From: Fimenecus sp052273845
GTDB taxonomy: Bacteria; Bacillota; Clostridia; Oscillospirales; Acutalibacteraceae
Reading direction: 5' to 3'
Assembly (NCBI GenBank): GCA_052273845.1
Contig: DAVZHM010000050.1
Span: 1 to 13,728, forward strand
Length of the DNA: 13,728 nucleotides
Shown: positions 1-5,674 of the stretch, piece after piece
Position numbering within the stretch: position 1 is the stretch's first letter
How the letters are laid out: each line of letters opens with the position of its first letter
Notes under the pieces: model-generated
What the model saw: only the letters and a program-made list of their open reading frames with translations
What the model was told of the DNA's origin: nothing
The model's database searches: none
Translations under genes and position numbers: made by a program

Positions 1-24
1 ACAACCCTTGCGGTTGTCCGACAT

Positions 25-116
25 AGGCTCCCTCTGACGAGGGGGCTGTCGTTTTTCGTAGAAAAATGACTGAGGGAGAGAAAACGAAAATTTGTTTTAT
101 TGCTTTTCTCCCTCAG
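25..116. repeat. REP-like tandem hairpin repeat
   Basis: Three successive foldback elements are visible. The first pairs 27-34 with 39-46 around a 4-base loop. The second pairs 48-57 with 61-70 around GTA, with one G-T pair. The third pairs 70-79 (CTGAGGGAGA) with 107-116. The layout GGCTCCCTC...GAGGGGGC...GACTGAGGGAG resembles short palindromic intergenic repeats that I know to be widespread in gut Clostridia such as Faecalibacterium and its relatives. No protein is encoded. It could be a MITE/REP-type element or part of an old terminator. Only one copy lies in the window, so mobility cannot be judged. Confidence 0.5.
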
Positions 117-202
117 TTTCGCTACGCTCCACTCCAAAGGCGGTCAAAAACATTATTTATCTAACTTCTTAAAAAACTTACACACTTTTATTGACAAAGC
201 CA
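116..202. repeat. Direct repeat copy 1 (about 87 bp)
   Basis: This block recurs almost exactly at 276-361, offset by 160 bp. It starts at GTTTCGCTACGCTCCACTCC and ends at TTGACAAAGCCA. The copies differ only around 171-180, where one base is missing in copy 2 and a few differ. Between the copies lies 203-275, which includes a small hairpin (223-228 with 233-238, GAGA loop). Two copies with long arms and an unlike spacer do not make a CRISPR. A local duplication or two relics of one intergenic repeat fits best. Confidence 0.75.
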
Positions 203-275
203 CCAACGACAAAATTAAAACCCGTATTGAGAAATACGAGCATTTAATCTAACGCCGCTTTTGACCGCCTTTTTC

Positions 276-361
276 GTTTCGCTACGCTCCACTCCAAAGG
301 CGGTCAAAAACATTATTTATCTAACTTCTTAAAAACTAACACACTTTTATTGACAAAGCCA
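276..361. repeat. Direct repeat copy 2 with overlapping inverted repeat
   Basis: This is the second copy of the 116-202 block, one base shorter. It also takes part in a 14-bp perfect inverted repeat: 259-272 (TTTTGACCGCCTTT) pairs with 296-309 (AAAGGCGGTCAAAA) around a 23-base loop. The matching right arm exists in copy 1 at 136-149, but no left arm stands before copy 1. The inverted repeat sits downstream of the minus-strand regulator gene (stop at 389) and could help end its transcript, but no clear T-tract follows on that strand. Confidence 0.65.
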
Positions 362-388
362 TTTTACAGGGACAAAACCACAAGAATA

Positions 389-757
389 TTATTCCAATCT
401 TCCTGCGTGTTTTTTGATGGCTTCAAACGATTTGTCGCTAATATCGTGTTCTATTTTGCAGGCATCTTCTGCAGCGGTTTTTTCATCGACCCCCAAGTGC
501 ATTAGAAACTCAGTCAGGAGCTGGTGACGCTCATATATCTTATTTGCAACTTCGGCTCCCGATTCAGTTAAAGTTAAATAACCGTTTTCATCTACCGTCA
601 CAAATCCGCCTTTTTTCAAAATGCCGACAGCACGGCTGATGCTCGGCTTTGAATAGCCCATATATTCAGCAACATCCATTGAACGGACACAACTATTGCT
701 CTTGGATAAAATCAGTATGGTCTCGAGATACATTTCTCCGGATTCCTGTAGGTTCAC
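389..757 (-). CDS. DtxR-family iron-dependent transcriptional repressor
   Basis: This 122-residue protein has the DtxR/MntR plan: a winged helix-turn-helix (about 24-66, with SKPSISRAVGILKKGG in the recognition region) and a helical metal-binding/dimerisation domain (about 70-122). It has no C-terminal SH3/FeoA-like domain, as in the short MntR-type members. Residues that align with the DtxR primary metal site are M9, C100, E103 and H104 (C-x2-E-H); B. subtilis MntR has Asp and Glu where M9 and C100 stand. This points to Fe(II) rather than Mn(II) sensing (inference). The DtxR ancillary-site Glu and second His are not kept. The start is GTG at 757, chosen because AAGGAG lies 8 bases upstream on this strand. 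It is divergent from feoA, and GTTAG-N6-CTAA palindromes fill the space between, so it probably controls the feo locus and possibly itself. Confidence 0.9.
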   Translation of the reverse strand: MNLQESGEMYLETILILSKSNSCVRSMDVAEYMGYSKPSISRAVGILKKGGFVTVDENGYLTLTESGAEVANKIYERHQLLTEFLMHLGVDEKTAAEDACKIEHDISDKSFEAIKKHAGRLE

Positions 758-793
758 TCAAAACTCTCCTTCCAACTAAAGCTCTTGATTTCA

Positions 794-822
794 AGTATAT
801 CACGAAAATATTAAAATTTCAA
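794..822 (-). promoter_or_regulatory. Promoter of the DtxR-family regulator gene
   Basis: On the minus strand, TTGAAA (plus 817-822) and TATACT (plus 794-799) are separated by exactly 17 bases, a good vegetative sigma promoter. It lies 37 bases before the GTG start. A partial palindrome (824-839, perfect CTAAC half) lies just upstream of the -35 hexamer. Confidence 0.7.
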
Positions 823-823
823 G

Positions 824-839
824 ATTACCGTATGCTAAC
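824..839. promoter_or_regulatory. Degenerate DtxR-type box near the regulator promoter
   Basis: ATTAC-CGTATG-CTAAC has one perfect CTAAC half and a weaker ATTAC half with the same 6-base spacer as the strong sites. It is adjacent to the -35 of the regulator promoter, which would suit autoregulation. A second weak site, TTAG-CGCAAG-CCAA, lies at 871-884. Both are less certain than the five strong sites. Confidence 0.4.
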
Positions 840-941
840 TCGTAAGATGTAAAAATGAACAAATCGACAATTAGCGCAAGCCAATTGCTTTGTGCATTCT
901 TCTAAACTTAAAACAAAAGAGAAAATCTTATTGAAAAACAG

Positions 942-970
942 TTGACATACCAGTTAGCGGGTGCTAATAT
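942..970 (+). promoter_or_regulatory. feo locus promoter
   Basis: TTGACA (942-947) and TAATAT (965-970) are 17 bases apart, a near-consensus promoter for the first feoA about 90 bases downstream. The first palindromic box (953-967) covers the spacer and most of the -10, and the second (978-995) covers the expected start of transcription. A bound repressor would therefore block RNA polymerase directly. Confidence 0.85.
953..967. promoter_or_regulatory. DtxR-type box 1
   Basis: GTTAG-CGGGTG-CTAA overlaps the promoter spacer and -10 of the feo locus. The half-sites match the TTAG/CTAA units of the classical DtxR/IdeR operator. The 6-base spacer is the same in all five strong copies in this window. 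Confidence 0.7.
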
Positions 971-977
971 ATGTATC

Positions 978-995
978 GGTTAGCATGGACTAACC
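978..995. promoter_or_regulatory. DtxR-type box 2
   Basis: GGTTAG-CATGGA-CTAACC is a perfect 6+6 palindrome placed over the predicted transcription start (about 977). It is the best inverted repeat of the three in this promoter. Confidence 0.75.
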
Positions 996-1012
996 AATAT
1001 ATTATGCATATC

Positions 1013-1030
1013 GGTTAGTGTGCGCTAATT
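1013..1030. promoter_or_regulatory. DtxR-type box 3
   Basis: GGTTAG-TGTGCG-CTAATT lies in the leader, 30 bases before the first feoA start. Relative to the other two boxes, GTTAG starts are 26 and 35 bases apart, so the boxes lie on different faces of the helix. Confidence 0.7.
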
Positions 1031-1059
1031 GACGTGATGTGGGTAAGGAAGGATGATAT

Positions 1060-1272
1060 ATGATGCCATTAACATTAGCCGCTGTCGGTGAAGAAAACAT
1101 AATCAAAAAAGTAGGCGGAAATCCGGAGGTAAAAAAACACCTTGAAAATCTTGGATTTGTTGCCGGCGGAAATGTGACTGTTGTTTCCTCTATGGCAGGA
1201 AATGTCATTGTTAATGTAAAAGAAGCGCGAGTCGCAATCAGCCGTGAGATGGCTCAGAAAATCATGATTTGA
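1060..1272 (+). CDS. feoA: FeoA-domain ferrous iron transport protein (first copy)
   Basis: This 70-residue single-domain protein has the FeoA SH3-like pattern: a short N-terminal strand (PLTLAAVG), a middle helix (HLENLGFVAGGNVTVV), the NVIVNVKEARVAISREMA stretch and a final hydrophobic strand. FeoA is a small cytoplasmic partner thought to modulate the FeoB ferrous-iron channel. The start is one of two adjacent ATG codons (1060 or 1063), behind AAGGAAGGA. It is the first gene after the box-controlled promoter. The second feoA follows 64 bases later, and between them is a 10-bp hairpin (1275-1284 with 1293-1302, one G-T pair) that may tune or stabilise the transcript. It is only distantly similar to the second FeoA, so the two may have different roles. 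Confidence 0.9.
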   Translation: MMPLTLAAVGEENIIKKVGGNPEVKKHLENLGFVAGGNVTVVSSMAGNVIVNVKEARVAISREMAQKIMI

Positions 1273-1274
1273 TT

Positions 1275-1302
1275 TTAGAACTGCAAAAATAAGCAGTTTT
1301 AA
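1275..1302 (+). other. Intercistronic hairpin between the two feoA genes
   Basis: TTAGAACTGC (1275-1284) pairs with GCAGTTTTAA (1293-1302) around AAAAATAA, with one G-T pair. The T run is only four bases and GC content is low, so it is a weak terminator at best. A processing or stability element is as likely. Confidence 0.4.
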
Positions 1303-1336
1303 GATAGAACAAAGCAATGTTAGGAGGAAGGAAACC

Positions 1337-1558
1337 ATGAGAACACTCAAAGAGGTTAAGGTTGGCGAAAATGCAAAGGTTGTCAAACTCCACGGCGAGG
1401 GCGCTATCAAGCGTCGTATTATGGATATGGGGATTACAAAAGGTGTAGATGTTCATGTCCGCAAAGTAGCACCGCTGGGAGACCCGATTGAAGTAACTGT
1501 CCGTGGGTACGAATTATCTATTCGCAAGGCGGACGCAGAAATGATTGAGGTTGAATAA
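1337..1558 (+). CDS. feoA: FeoA-domain ferrous iron transport protein (second copy)
   Basis: This 73-residue FeoA is closer to the textbook pattern: LKEVKVGENAKVVKL, then GAIKRRIMDMGITKG (the conserved rRLmdMGi.pG core), VRKVAPLGDPIEVTVRGYELSIRKADAEMIEV (pi.v.v.gy.lslRk.eA). It has a strong TAGGAGGAAGG ribosome-binding site and an ATG start. Paired feoA genes before feoB are usual in Clostridia. The gene ends 83 bases before the feoB ATG, and that gap holds a hairpin with a T run and another DtxR-type box, so feoB can probably be set separately from the feoA genes. Confidence 0.95.
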   Translation: MRTLKEVKVGENAKVVKLHGEGAIKRRIMDMGITKGVDVHVRKVAPLGDPIEVTVRGYELSIRKADAEMIEVE

Positions 1559-1571
1559 AAATGAGAACTCA

Positions 1572-1595
1572 AGGAGTAAACAACTCCTATTTTTT
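1572..1595 (+). terminator. Weak terminator or attenuator before feoB
   Basis: AGGAGT (1572-1577) pairs with ACTCCT (1583-1588) around AAACA, followed by A and six T. The stem is only 6 bp, so partial termination is more likely than full. It stands between the second feoA and the DtxR-type box before feoB. Confidence 0.5.
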
Positions 1596-1604
1596 AGAAC
1601 AGGC

Positions 1605-1622
1605 GGTTAGTGAACGCTAATT
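1605..1622. promoter_or_regulatory. DtxR-type box 4, before feoB
   Basis: GGTTAG-TGAACG-CTAATT repeats the promoter box with the same 6-base spacer, 20 bases before the feoB ATG. No clean promoter is visible here; TTTAGA-like bases upstream and TAATTG inside the box are only weak matches. The box could work as a roadblock inside the operon or over a weak internal promoter. Confidence 0.65.
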
Positions 1623-1641
1623 GCGAAAGGAAGGAACGATT

Positions 1642-4146
1642 ATGGATTTAAGAATTGCCCTTGCGGGAAATCCTAACTGCGGTAAGACGACGCTGTTTAA
1701 TGCGCTTACCGGTTCCAACCAGTTTGTCGGAAACTGGCCCGGCGTAACGGTTGAGAAAAAAGAAGGAAAACTAAAAAAGCACGACGGTATCATCATTACA
1801 GATTTGCCGGGTATTTACTCACTTTCTCCATACACATTGGAGGAAGTTGTCGCTCGTAATTATCTGATTGGAGAGCGCCCTGATGCAATACTTAACCTTG
1901 TGGACGGCACAAACCTTGAGCGAAATCTGTATTTGACTACACAACTTACGGAACTCGGTATCCCGGTGGTTGTAGCAGTTAATATGATTGATGTTGTAAA
2001 AAAGAATGGAGATAAAATCAATATTGCAGAACTTTCCCGTGAACTTGGTGTTAAAGTAGTTGAAATTTCTGCATTGAAAGGCACCGGCATTATGGAAGCG
2101 GCAGAAGCGGCGATTGAAGCGGCGAGAACTGCGAATACCGTGCCTATGCACACTTTTTCTGGTGCAGTGGAACACGCAATTGCCCATATTGAAGAAGCCG
2201 CTGTGCATGACTTGCCGGAGGAACAGCAACGCTGGTATGCAATCAAGATTTTTGAACGTGACGATAAGGTACTGGAACAGTTAAAACTTCCGGATGATGT
2301 GCTGGCACATGTTGAAGAAGATATTAAAGCGGCAGAAAAAGAATTGGATGATGATGCGGAATCTATCATTACAAATGAACGCTATATTTACATATCTTCG
2401 ATTATAAAAGGCTGTTATAAAAAGAAATCAAGCGGTAAACTTTCTTCCTCGGATAAAATTGACCGTGTTGTCACAAACCGATGGCTCGGACTTCCGATTT
2501 TTGCGGTTATTATGTTCTTAGTCTATTGGATTGCTATGGGACCGTTTGGCTCCATGATGACTGATTGGGCAAATGATGGCGTGTTCGGTGACGGCTGGCA
2601 TTTGTTCGGTATCGGTTCGTCTGCTTATGAAGAAGCGGCAGAAACCTATGGAGACAGTGATGCGATTATTGATGCTTTTGTATCTGAATACGGAAACGAC
2701 GATATTGCCCTGGCTCTTGATATGGAATCTGAAAGTTATGATGAAGCGGCAGCAAAGTCTGCACTTGAAGAACTTGTTGCACTTACTCCGGCTGACGCAA
2801 ATGTGACATACGAGGTTACAGACGAAGAAACACTTGCTGTCGAGGAGTTCTCAGATACAACAAAAGAAATGCTTCAATCGGCAGTAGACGAATATCTGAA
2901 CACTGATTACAAAGAAGCATACGGCGCACCTGATACATCAACTTATGGCGTTTGGGTTCCGGGCATTCCGGTGCTTATCGGAAACGGACTTGAAGCAGCA
3001 GGAGCAGCGGACTGGCTGGCAGGACTTATCAATGACGGTATTGTTGCCGGTGTCGGTGCGGTGCTTGGATTTGTTCCGCAGATGCTCATTTTGTTTTTCT
3101 TGCTTGCTTTTCTTGAAGCCTGCGGATATATGTCCCGTATTGCCTTTGTGCTTGACCGTATTTTCCGTAAATTCGGTCTTTCGGGTAAATCGTTTATCCC
3201 TATGCTTATTGGTACCGGCTGTGGCGTTCCCGGAATTATGGCGTCCCGTACCATCGAAAATGAACGTGACCGTCGTATGACGATTATGACCACTACATTT
3301 ATTCCGTGTGGTGCAAAGGTTCCGTTTATCGCAATGATTGCAGGTGCATTGTTTGGAGGCTCTGCTCTCGTTTCGACCTCCGCATATTTTATCGGTATGG
3401 CGGCGATTATTATATCAGGCATCATGCTGAAAAAGACAAAAATGTTCTCCGGAGAGCCGGCCCCGTTTGTTATGGAACTTCCGGCTTACCATATGCCGAC
3501 ACTTGTAAATCTGCTTCGCTCCATGTGGGAACGTGGATGGTCATTTATTAAGAAGGCGGGAACAATCATTCTTCTTTCTACCATTGTTGTTTGGTTTACT
3601 ACCTACTTTGGATTTGTTGATGGCAGCTTCAAAATGCTCGCTGAGGATGAGCTTTCCAGTTCCATCCTTGCTACAATTGGTAATGCCATCGCTTGGATTT
3701 TTGCGCCTCTTGGCTGGGGTACATGGGAAGCAGCAGTTGCTTCGATTACCGGACTTGTTGCGAAAGAGAACATTGTCGGCACAATGGGTATCCTTTACGG
3801 TCCATCAGGAAATGTATATGCTACACTCGCTGAAGCATTTACAGGTATTACCGGATTCTCTTTCCTTGTGTTCAATCTTCTCTGCGCTCCTTGCTTTGCA
3901 GCAATCGGTGCTATCAAACGAGAAATGAACAGTGCAAAATGGACTTGGTTTGCGATTGCTTATCAGTGCGGTTTTGCTTATGCCATTGCATTGATGATTA
4001 ACCAGTTCGGTGGTGCATTGACTGGAAATCTGAATGTGGTCGGACTTGTTTTTGCAGTCGCAGTTCTTGTCTTAATCGTGTATATGTTGTTCCGCCCATA
4101 TAAGGAAGCAACGACACTAAAGAAATCCGTTAAAGTATCTAAATAA
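1642..4146 (+). CDS. feoB: Ferrous iron transporter FeoB
   Basis: This 834-residue membrane GTPase imports Fe(II). The N-terminal G domain is complete: G1 GNPNCGKT (9-16), G2 region NWPGVT (31-36), G3 DLPG (54-57), G4 NMID (114-117), G5 SALKG (143-147). A helical linker (to about 275) is followed by the membrane domain, with TM1 near 283-300. The core carries GYMSRIAFVLDR (495-506), GTGCGVPG (524-531), FIPCGAKVPF (553-562) and NLLCAPCFAAIGA (745-757), including the family's Cys positions. It is longer than the usual 700-770 residues because an acidic block of about 110 residues (roughly 325-435) is inserted between TM1 and the next membrane segment. I chose ATG 1642, behind GAAAGGAAGG. An in-frame TTG at 1621 overlaps the DtxR-type box and has no good ribosome-binding site. 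The FeoB-associated protein follows 26 bases downstream. Confidence 0.97.
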   Translation: MDLRIALAGNPNCGKTTLFNALTGSNQFVGNWPGVTVEKKEGKLKKHDGIIITDLPGIYSLSPYTLEEVVARNYLIGERPDAILNLVDGTNLERNLYLTTQLTELGIPVVVAVNMIDVVKKNGDKINIAELSRELGVKVVEISALKGTGIMEAAEAAIEAARTANTVPMHTFSGAVEHAIAHIEEAAVHDLPEEQQRWYAIKIFERDDKVLEQLKLPDDVLAHVEEDIKAAEKELDDDAESIITNERYIYISSIIKGCYKKKSSGKLSSSDKIDRVVTNRWLGLPIFAVIMFLVYWIAMGPFGSMMTDWANDGVFGDGWHLFGIGSSAYEEAAETYGDSDAIIDAFVSEYGNDDIALALDMESESYDEAAAKSALEELVALTPADANVTYEVTDEETLAVEEFSDTTKEMLQSAVDEYLNTDYKEAYGAPDTSTYGVWVPGIPVLIGNGLEAAGAADWLAGLINDGIVAGVGAVLGFVPQMLILFFLLAFLEACGYMSRIAFVLDRIFRKFGLSGKSFIPMLIGTGCGVPGIMASRTIENERDRRMTIMTTTFIPCGAKVPFIAMIAGALFGGSALVSTSAYFIGMAAIIISGIMLKKTKMFSGEPAPFVMELPAYHMPTLVNLLRSMWERGWSFIKKAGTIILLSTIVVWFTTYFGFVDGSFKMLAEDELSSSILATIGNAIAWIFAPLGWGTWEAAVASITGLVAKENIVGTMGILYGPSGNVYATLAEAFTGITGFSFLVFNLLCAPCFAAIGAIKREMNSAKWTWFAIAYQCGFAYAIALMINQFGGALTGNLNVVGLVFAVAVLVLIVYMLFRPYKEATTLKKSVKVSK

Positions 4147-4172
4147 TAAATCATAGATGGGAGGAATCAATT

Positions 4173-4346
4173 ATGCTTAGTTGGCTTTCTGCAAATATAG
4201 GAACAATCATTATCACGTTGGTGTTGATTGTGATTGTTGCAGCAATTGTACTCGTTATGCGCCGTGATAGGAAAAAAGGAAAATCTACCTGTGGCGGAAA
4301 TTGCGGTCATTGCCCAATGGGCGGTTCCTGCCATCACGGTCAGTAA
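4173..4346 (+). CDS. FeoB-associated Cys-rich membrane protein
   Basis: This 57-residue protein has one N-terminal membrane span (about 9-29, IGTIIITLVLIVIVAAIVLVM), a positively charged stop (RRDRKKGK) and a tail rich in Cys and His: CGGNCGHCPMGGSCHHG, with Cys at 40, 44, 47 and 53. This is the plan of the small FeoB-associated Cys-rich membrane proteins found after feoB in many Firmicutes. The tail would face the cytoplasm and could take iron from FeoB or carry a metal cluster (inference). The ATG at 4173 has GGGAGG 7 bases upstream. A strong hairpin terminator follows at once, making this the last gene of the core feo transcript unless there is read-through. Confidence 0.9.
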   Translation: MLSWLSANIGTIIITLVLIVIVAAIVLVMRRDRKKGKSTCGGNCGHCPMGGSCHHGQ

Positions 4347-4351
4347 AAATG

Positions 4352-4395
4352 AACGGGGAGCCGCAAAACACGTTTTTGTGGCTTCCCGTTTATTT
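4352..4395 (+). terminator. Strong intrinsic terminator after the feo core
   Basis: A long stem pairs 4352-4368 with 4374-4390 (AACGGGGAGCC... with ...GGCTTCCCGTT; two G-T pairs) around a short loop, followed by TTTATTTAA. The next gene starts 21 bases after the stem, in the same direction, so partial read-through probably supplies it; no promoter is visible in the gap. Confidence 0.8.
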
Positions 4396-4410
4396 AATGG
4401 GAGGTAAATG

Positions 4411-4803
4411 ATGTTAAACGGGAAAACAGGATTAACCGCTTCAAACATAAAGTATTTGCTTGCCCTGAATGAACTTTGCAAATCTTCAAACGAAGTTCGA
4501 TGCGTTTGCGTGGCAGAGTTTTTGGGTGTTTCAAAGCCGAGCGTTCATGCGATGACCGAAACACTAAAAGAGATGAAAATTATCAATAAAGATTTATATG
4601 GCTTAATCACTTATACGGAATATGGTACAGCGCTTGCAAAGCAATATGAGGAATATTCTATGACGATAAGCAGGTGGGTTGAAACTGTTTTGCCGTATGG
4701 GACGGATATTCGCCCTGCGGTATGCGCTTTGATGTCGGAATTAGACTCGGAGCAATTAAATGAAATGTGCTGCAAGATAGACGAACAGGAGAAAAATAAA
4801 TGA
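4411..4803 (+). CDS. DtxR-like winged-helix protein lacking the metal site
   Basis: This 130-residue protein has an N-terminal winged helix (about 12-72: AEFLGVSKPSVHAMTETLKEM, then the wing DLYGLITYTEYG) like iron-dependent repressors. SKPSVHAMTETLKEMK lines up with SKPSISRAVGILKKGG of the regulator at 389-757. The sensor half is poorly kept. The N-terminal ligand region (SNIKYLLAL) lacks the M/D and E ligands. The helix that should read C-x2-E-H reads C105-ALM, so one Cys remains and Glu-His is gone. There are six Cys (23, 31, 33, 105, 120, 121). It may bind DNA without metal, sense something through Cys, or act in the manner of FeoC; none of this is shown. The start at ATG 4411 gives 6 bases from GGGAGG; ATG 4408 is also possible. 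Its stop overlaps the next start (ATGA), so the two genes are probably coupled. Confidence 0.8.
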   Translation: MLNGKTGLTASNIKYLLALNELCKSSNEVRCVCVAEFLGVSKPSVHAMTETLKEMKIINKDLYGLITYTEYGTALAKQYEEYSMTISRWVETVLPYGTDIRPAVCALMSELDSEQLNEMCCKIDEQEKNK

Positions 4804-5048
4804 CAAAAACAATTTTGAAAATTGACGGCATGGCTTGTGGAATGTGCGAAGCACATATCAATGACTGTATTCGTCAAAACTTCAGCATTAAGAAAATTAA
4901 AACGTCCCACAAAGAAGGAAAAGCCGAAATTTTTTCTGAGCTTCCCTTGAATAAGGAAAAGCTACAAAAAGTGGTTTCTGATACCGGATATACGATTATG
5001 TCTATTCAGTCGGAACTTTACGAAAATAAACACTTCCGGGGAAAATGA
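4800..5048 (+). CDS. Heavy-metal-associated (HMA) domain protein
   Basis: This 82-residue protein is a single HMA fold with the metal motif GMACGMCEAH (10-19; C13 and C16) in the first loop, followed by the usual beta-alpha-beta pattern to about residue 70 (VVSDTGYTIMSI) and a short charged tail. HMA domains of this CxxC type carry soft metals such as Cu(I) or Zn(II), and occur as free chaperones or as parts of P-type ATPases. No ATPase is nearby. Its place in an iron locus makes iron-sulfur or iron handling thinkable but unproven. The start overlaps the preceding stop by 4 bases, with AGGAG 7 bases upstream. Confidence 0.88.
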   Translation: MTKTILKIDGMACGMCEAHINDCIRQNFSIKKIKTSHKEGKAEIFSELPLNKEKLQKVVSDTGYTIMSIQSELYENKHFRGK

Positions 5049-5074
5049 AACTATTTGAAACGGAGGAAATGATA

Positions 5075-5206
5075 ATGCCTGAACTGTTACAAAGTGCTGA
5101 TTTTTGGTATGCCATATGTTTCGTTTCTATTATTGTTGTGACTGCCGGTTACATAAAGCATAGTTTGAAGAAAATGATACGAAACAATAAGACGGCTGCT
5201 GAATAG
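5075..5206 (+). CDS. Small single-span membrane peptide (43 aa)
   Basis: This short ORF has a good ribosome-binding site (CGGAGGAAATGATA before ATG 5075). It encodes 43 residues: a short N-terminus (MPELLQSAD), one hydrophobic span (about 10-27, FWYAICFVSIIVVTAGYI) and a basic tail (KHSLKKMIRNNK). It lies 26 bases after the HMA gene in the same direction. The strong Shine-Dalgarno site, the membrane-anchor layout and the position between related genes support a real gene. I do not recognise a family. It could anchor or regulate a partner such as the HMA protein or FeoB. Confidence 0.65.
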   Translation: MPELLQSADFWYAICFVSIIVVTAGYIKHSLKKMIRNNKTAAE

Positions 5207-5300
5207 AAAATAGGGGTACATACCGAAAAAAAGAATAAACAAGTGGAAGGAAAATAGCAACGTAGCAGGATTTGTTTTGAGTTTTGCACTTTGCTTATTT

Positions 5301-5328
5301 TAGAACGCATTGAGCGTTTTATTTTAAG
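5301..5328 (+). terminator. Terminator before the DUF2325 gene
   Basis: TAGAACGC (5301-5308) pairs with GCGTTTTA (5314-5321; one G-T pair) around ATTGA, within TTTTATTTT. It is a modest stem with a good T tract, and it closes the HMA/small-peptide part of the locus. Confidence 0.55.
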
Positions 5329-5334
5329 TTGAAT

Positions 5335-5352
5335 GGTTAGCGACTGCTAACT
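5335..5352. promoter_or_regulatory. DtxR-type box 5, before DUF2325
   Basis: GGTTAG-CGACTG-CTAACT contains a perfect GTTAG/CTAAC palindrome with the 6-base spacer. It lies 17 bases before the DUF2325 start and just after a hairpin with a T run, the same order as before feoB. No convincing -35/-10 pair is seen next to it. Confidence 0.7.
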
Positions 5353-5368
5353 TGAAGGGAGATGAAAT

Positions 5369-5674
5369 ATGAGTGTTGTAATTGTCGGCGGAAACGAACG
5401 AATGGAACGCCAATATAAAAGTATTCGCAGAGAATATAGGTGCAGAGCAAAAGTATTGACGAAAATGACAGGTACATTTCAAAACAAAATAGGAAAACCT
5501 GATTTGCTTGTGCTTTTTACCAATACGACGTCCCACAAAATGGTATGCAGTGCATTAAATGAGATTAAAGGTCTTGACACAAAAATTGTCCGGAGTCATT
5601 TAAGTTCCGGTACAGCATTGAAGGAAATTTTGAAAGAGCATACGGAAGGAGGTACATTATGTCTGAGCAGATGA
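5369..5674 (+). CDS. DUF2325 family protein
   Basis: This 101-residue protein matches DUF2325 as I know it: an opening strand with VIVGGNERM (4-12), a middle LLVLFTNTTSHKMVCSA (46-62) and an end strand region KIVRSHLSSGTALKEIL (72-88). The pattern resembles a small Rossmann-like fold; the biochemical role is unknown. The start ATG 5369 follows GAAGGGAGATGAAAT. Its last 16 bases overlap the start of the DUF3793 gene, so the two are translated together. The DtxR-type box just upstream suggests control by iron. Confidence 0.85.
   Translation: MSVVIVGGNERMERQYKSIRREYRCRAKVLTKMTGTFQNKIGKPDLLVLFTNTTSHKMVCSALNEIKGLDTKIVRSHLSSGTALKEILKEHTEGGTLCLSR

Noticed and set aside
118..252. Open frame through repeat copy 1 ending FIDKATNDKIKTRIEKYEHLI
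   Set aside because: It looks protein-like and may be a gene relic, but there is no start, no ribosome-binding site and no recognised family; the second copy loses the frame by a one-base change.
116..361. CRISPR array
   Set aside because: There are only two copies, the repeats are about 87 bp, and no cas genes are present.
649..852. Plus-strand ORF across the regulator promoter
   Set aside because: It overlaps the regulator gene antisense and the intergenic region, and has no family pattern or ribosome-binding site.
1002..1410. Minus-strand ORFs opposite the feoA genes
   Set aside because: They are shadows of feoA coding and operator sequence, with no family pattern.
1621..1641. Upstream TTG start for FeoB (7 extra residues)
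   Set aside because: It overlaps the DtxR-type box and has no ribosome-binding site; ATG 1642 has GAAAGGAAGG before it and gives the standard FeoB N-terminus.
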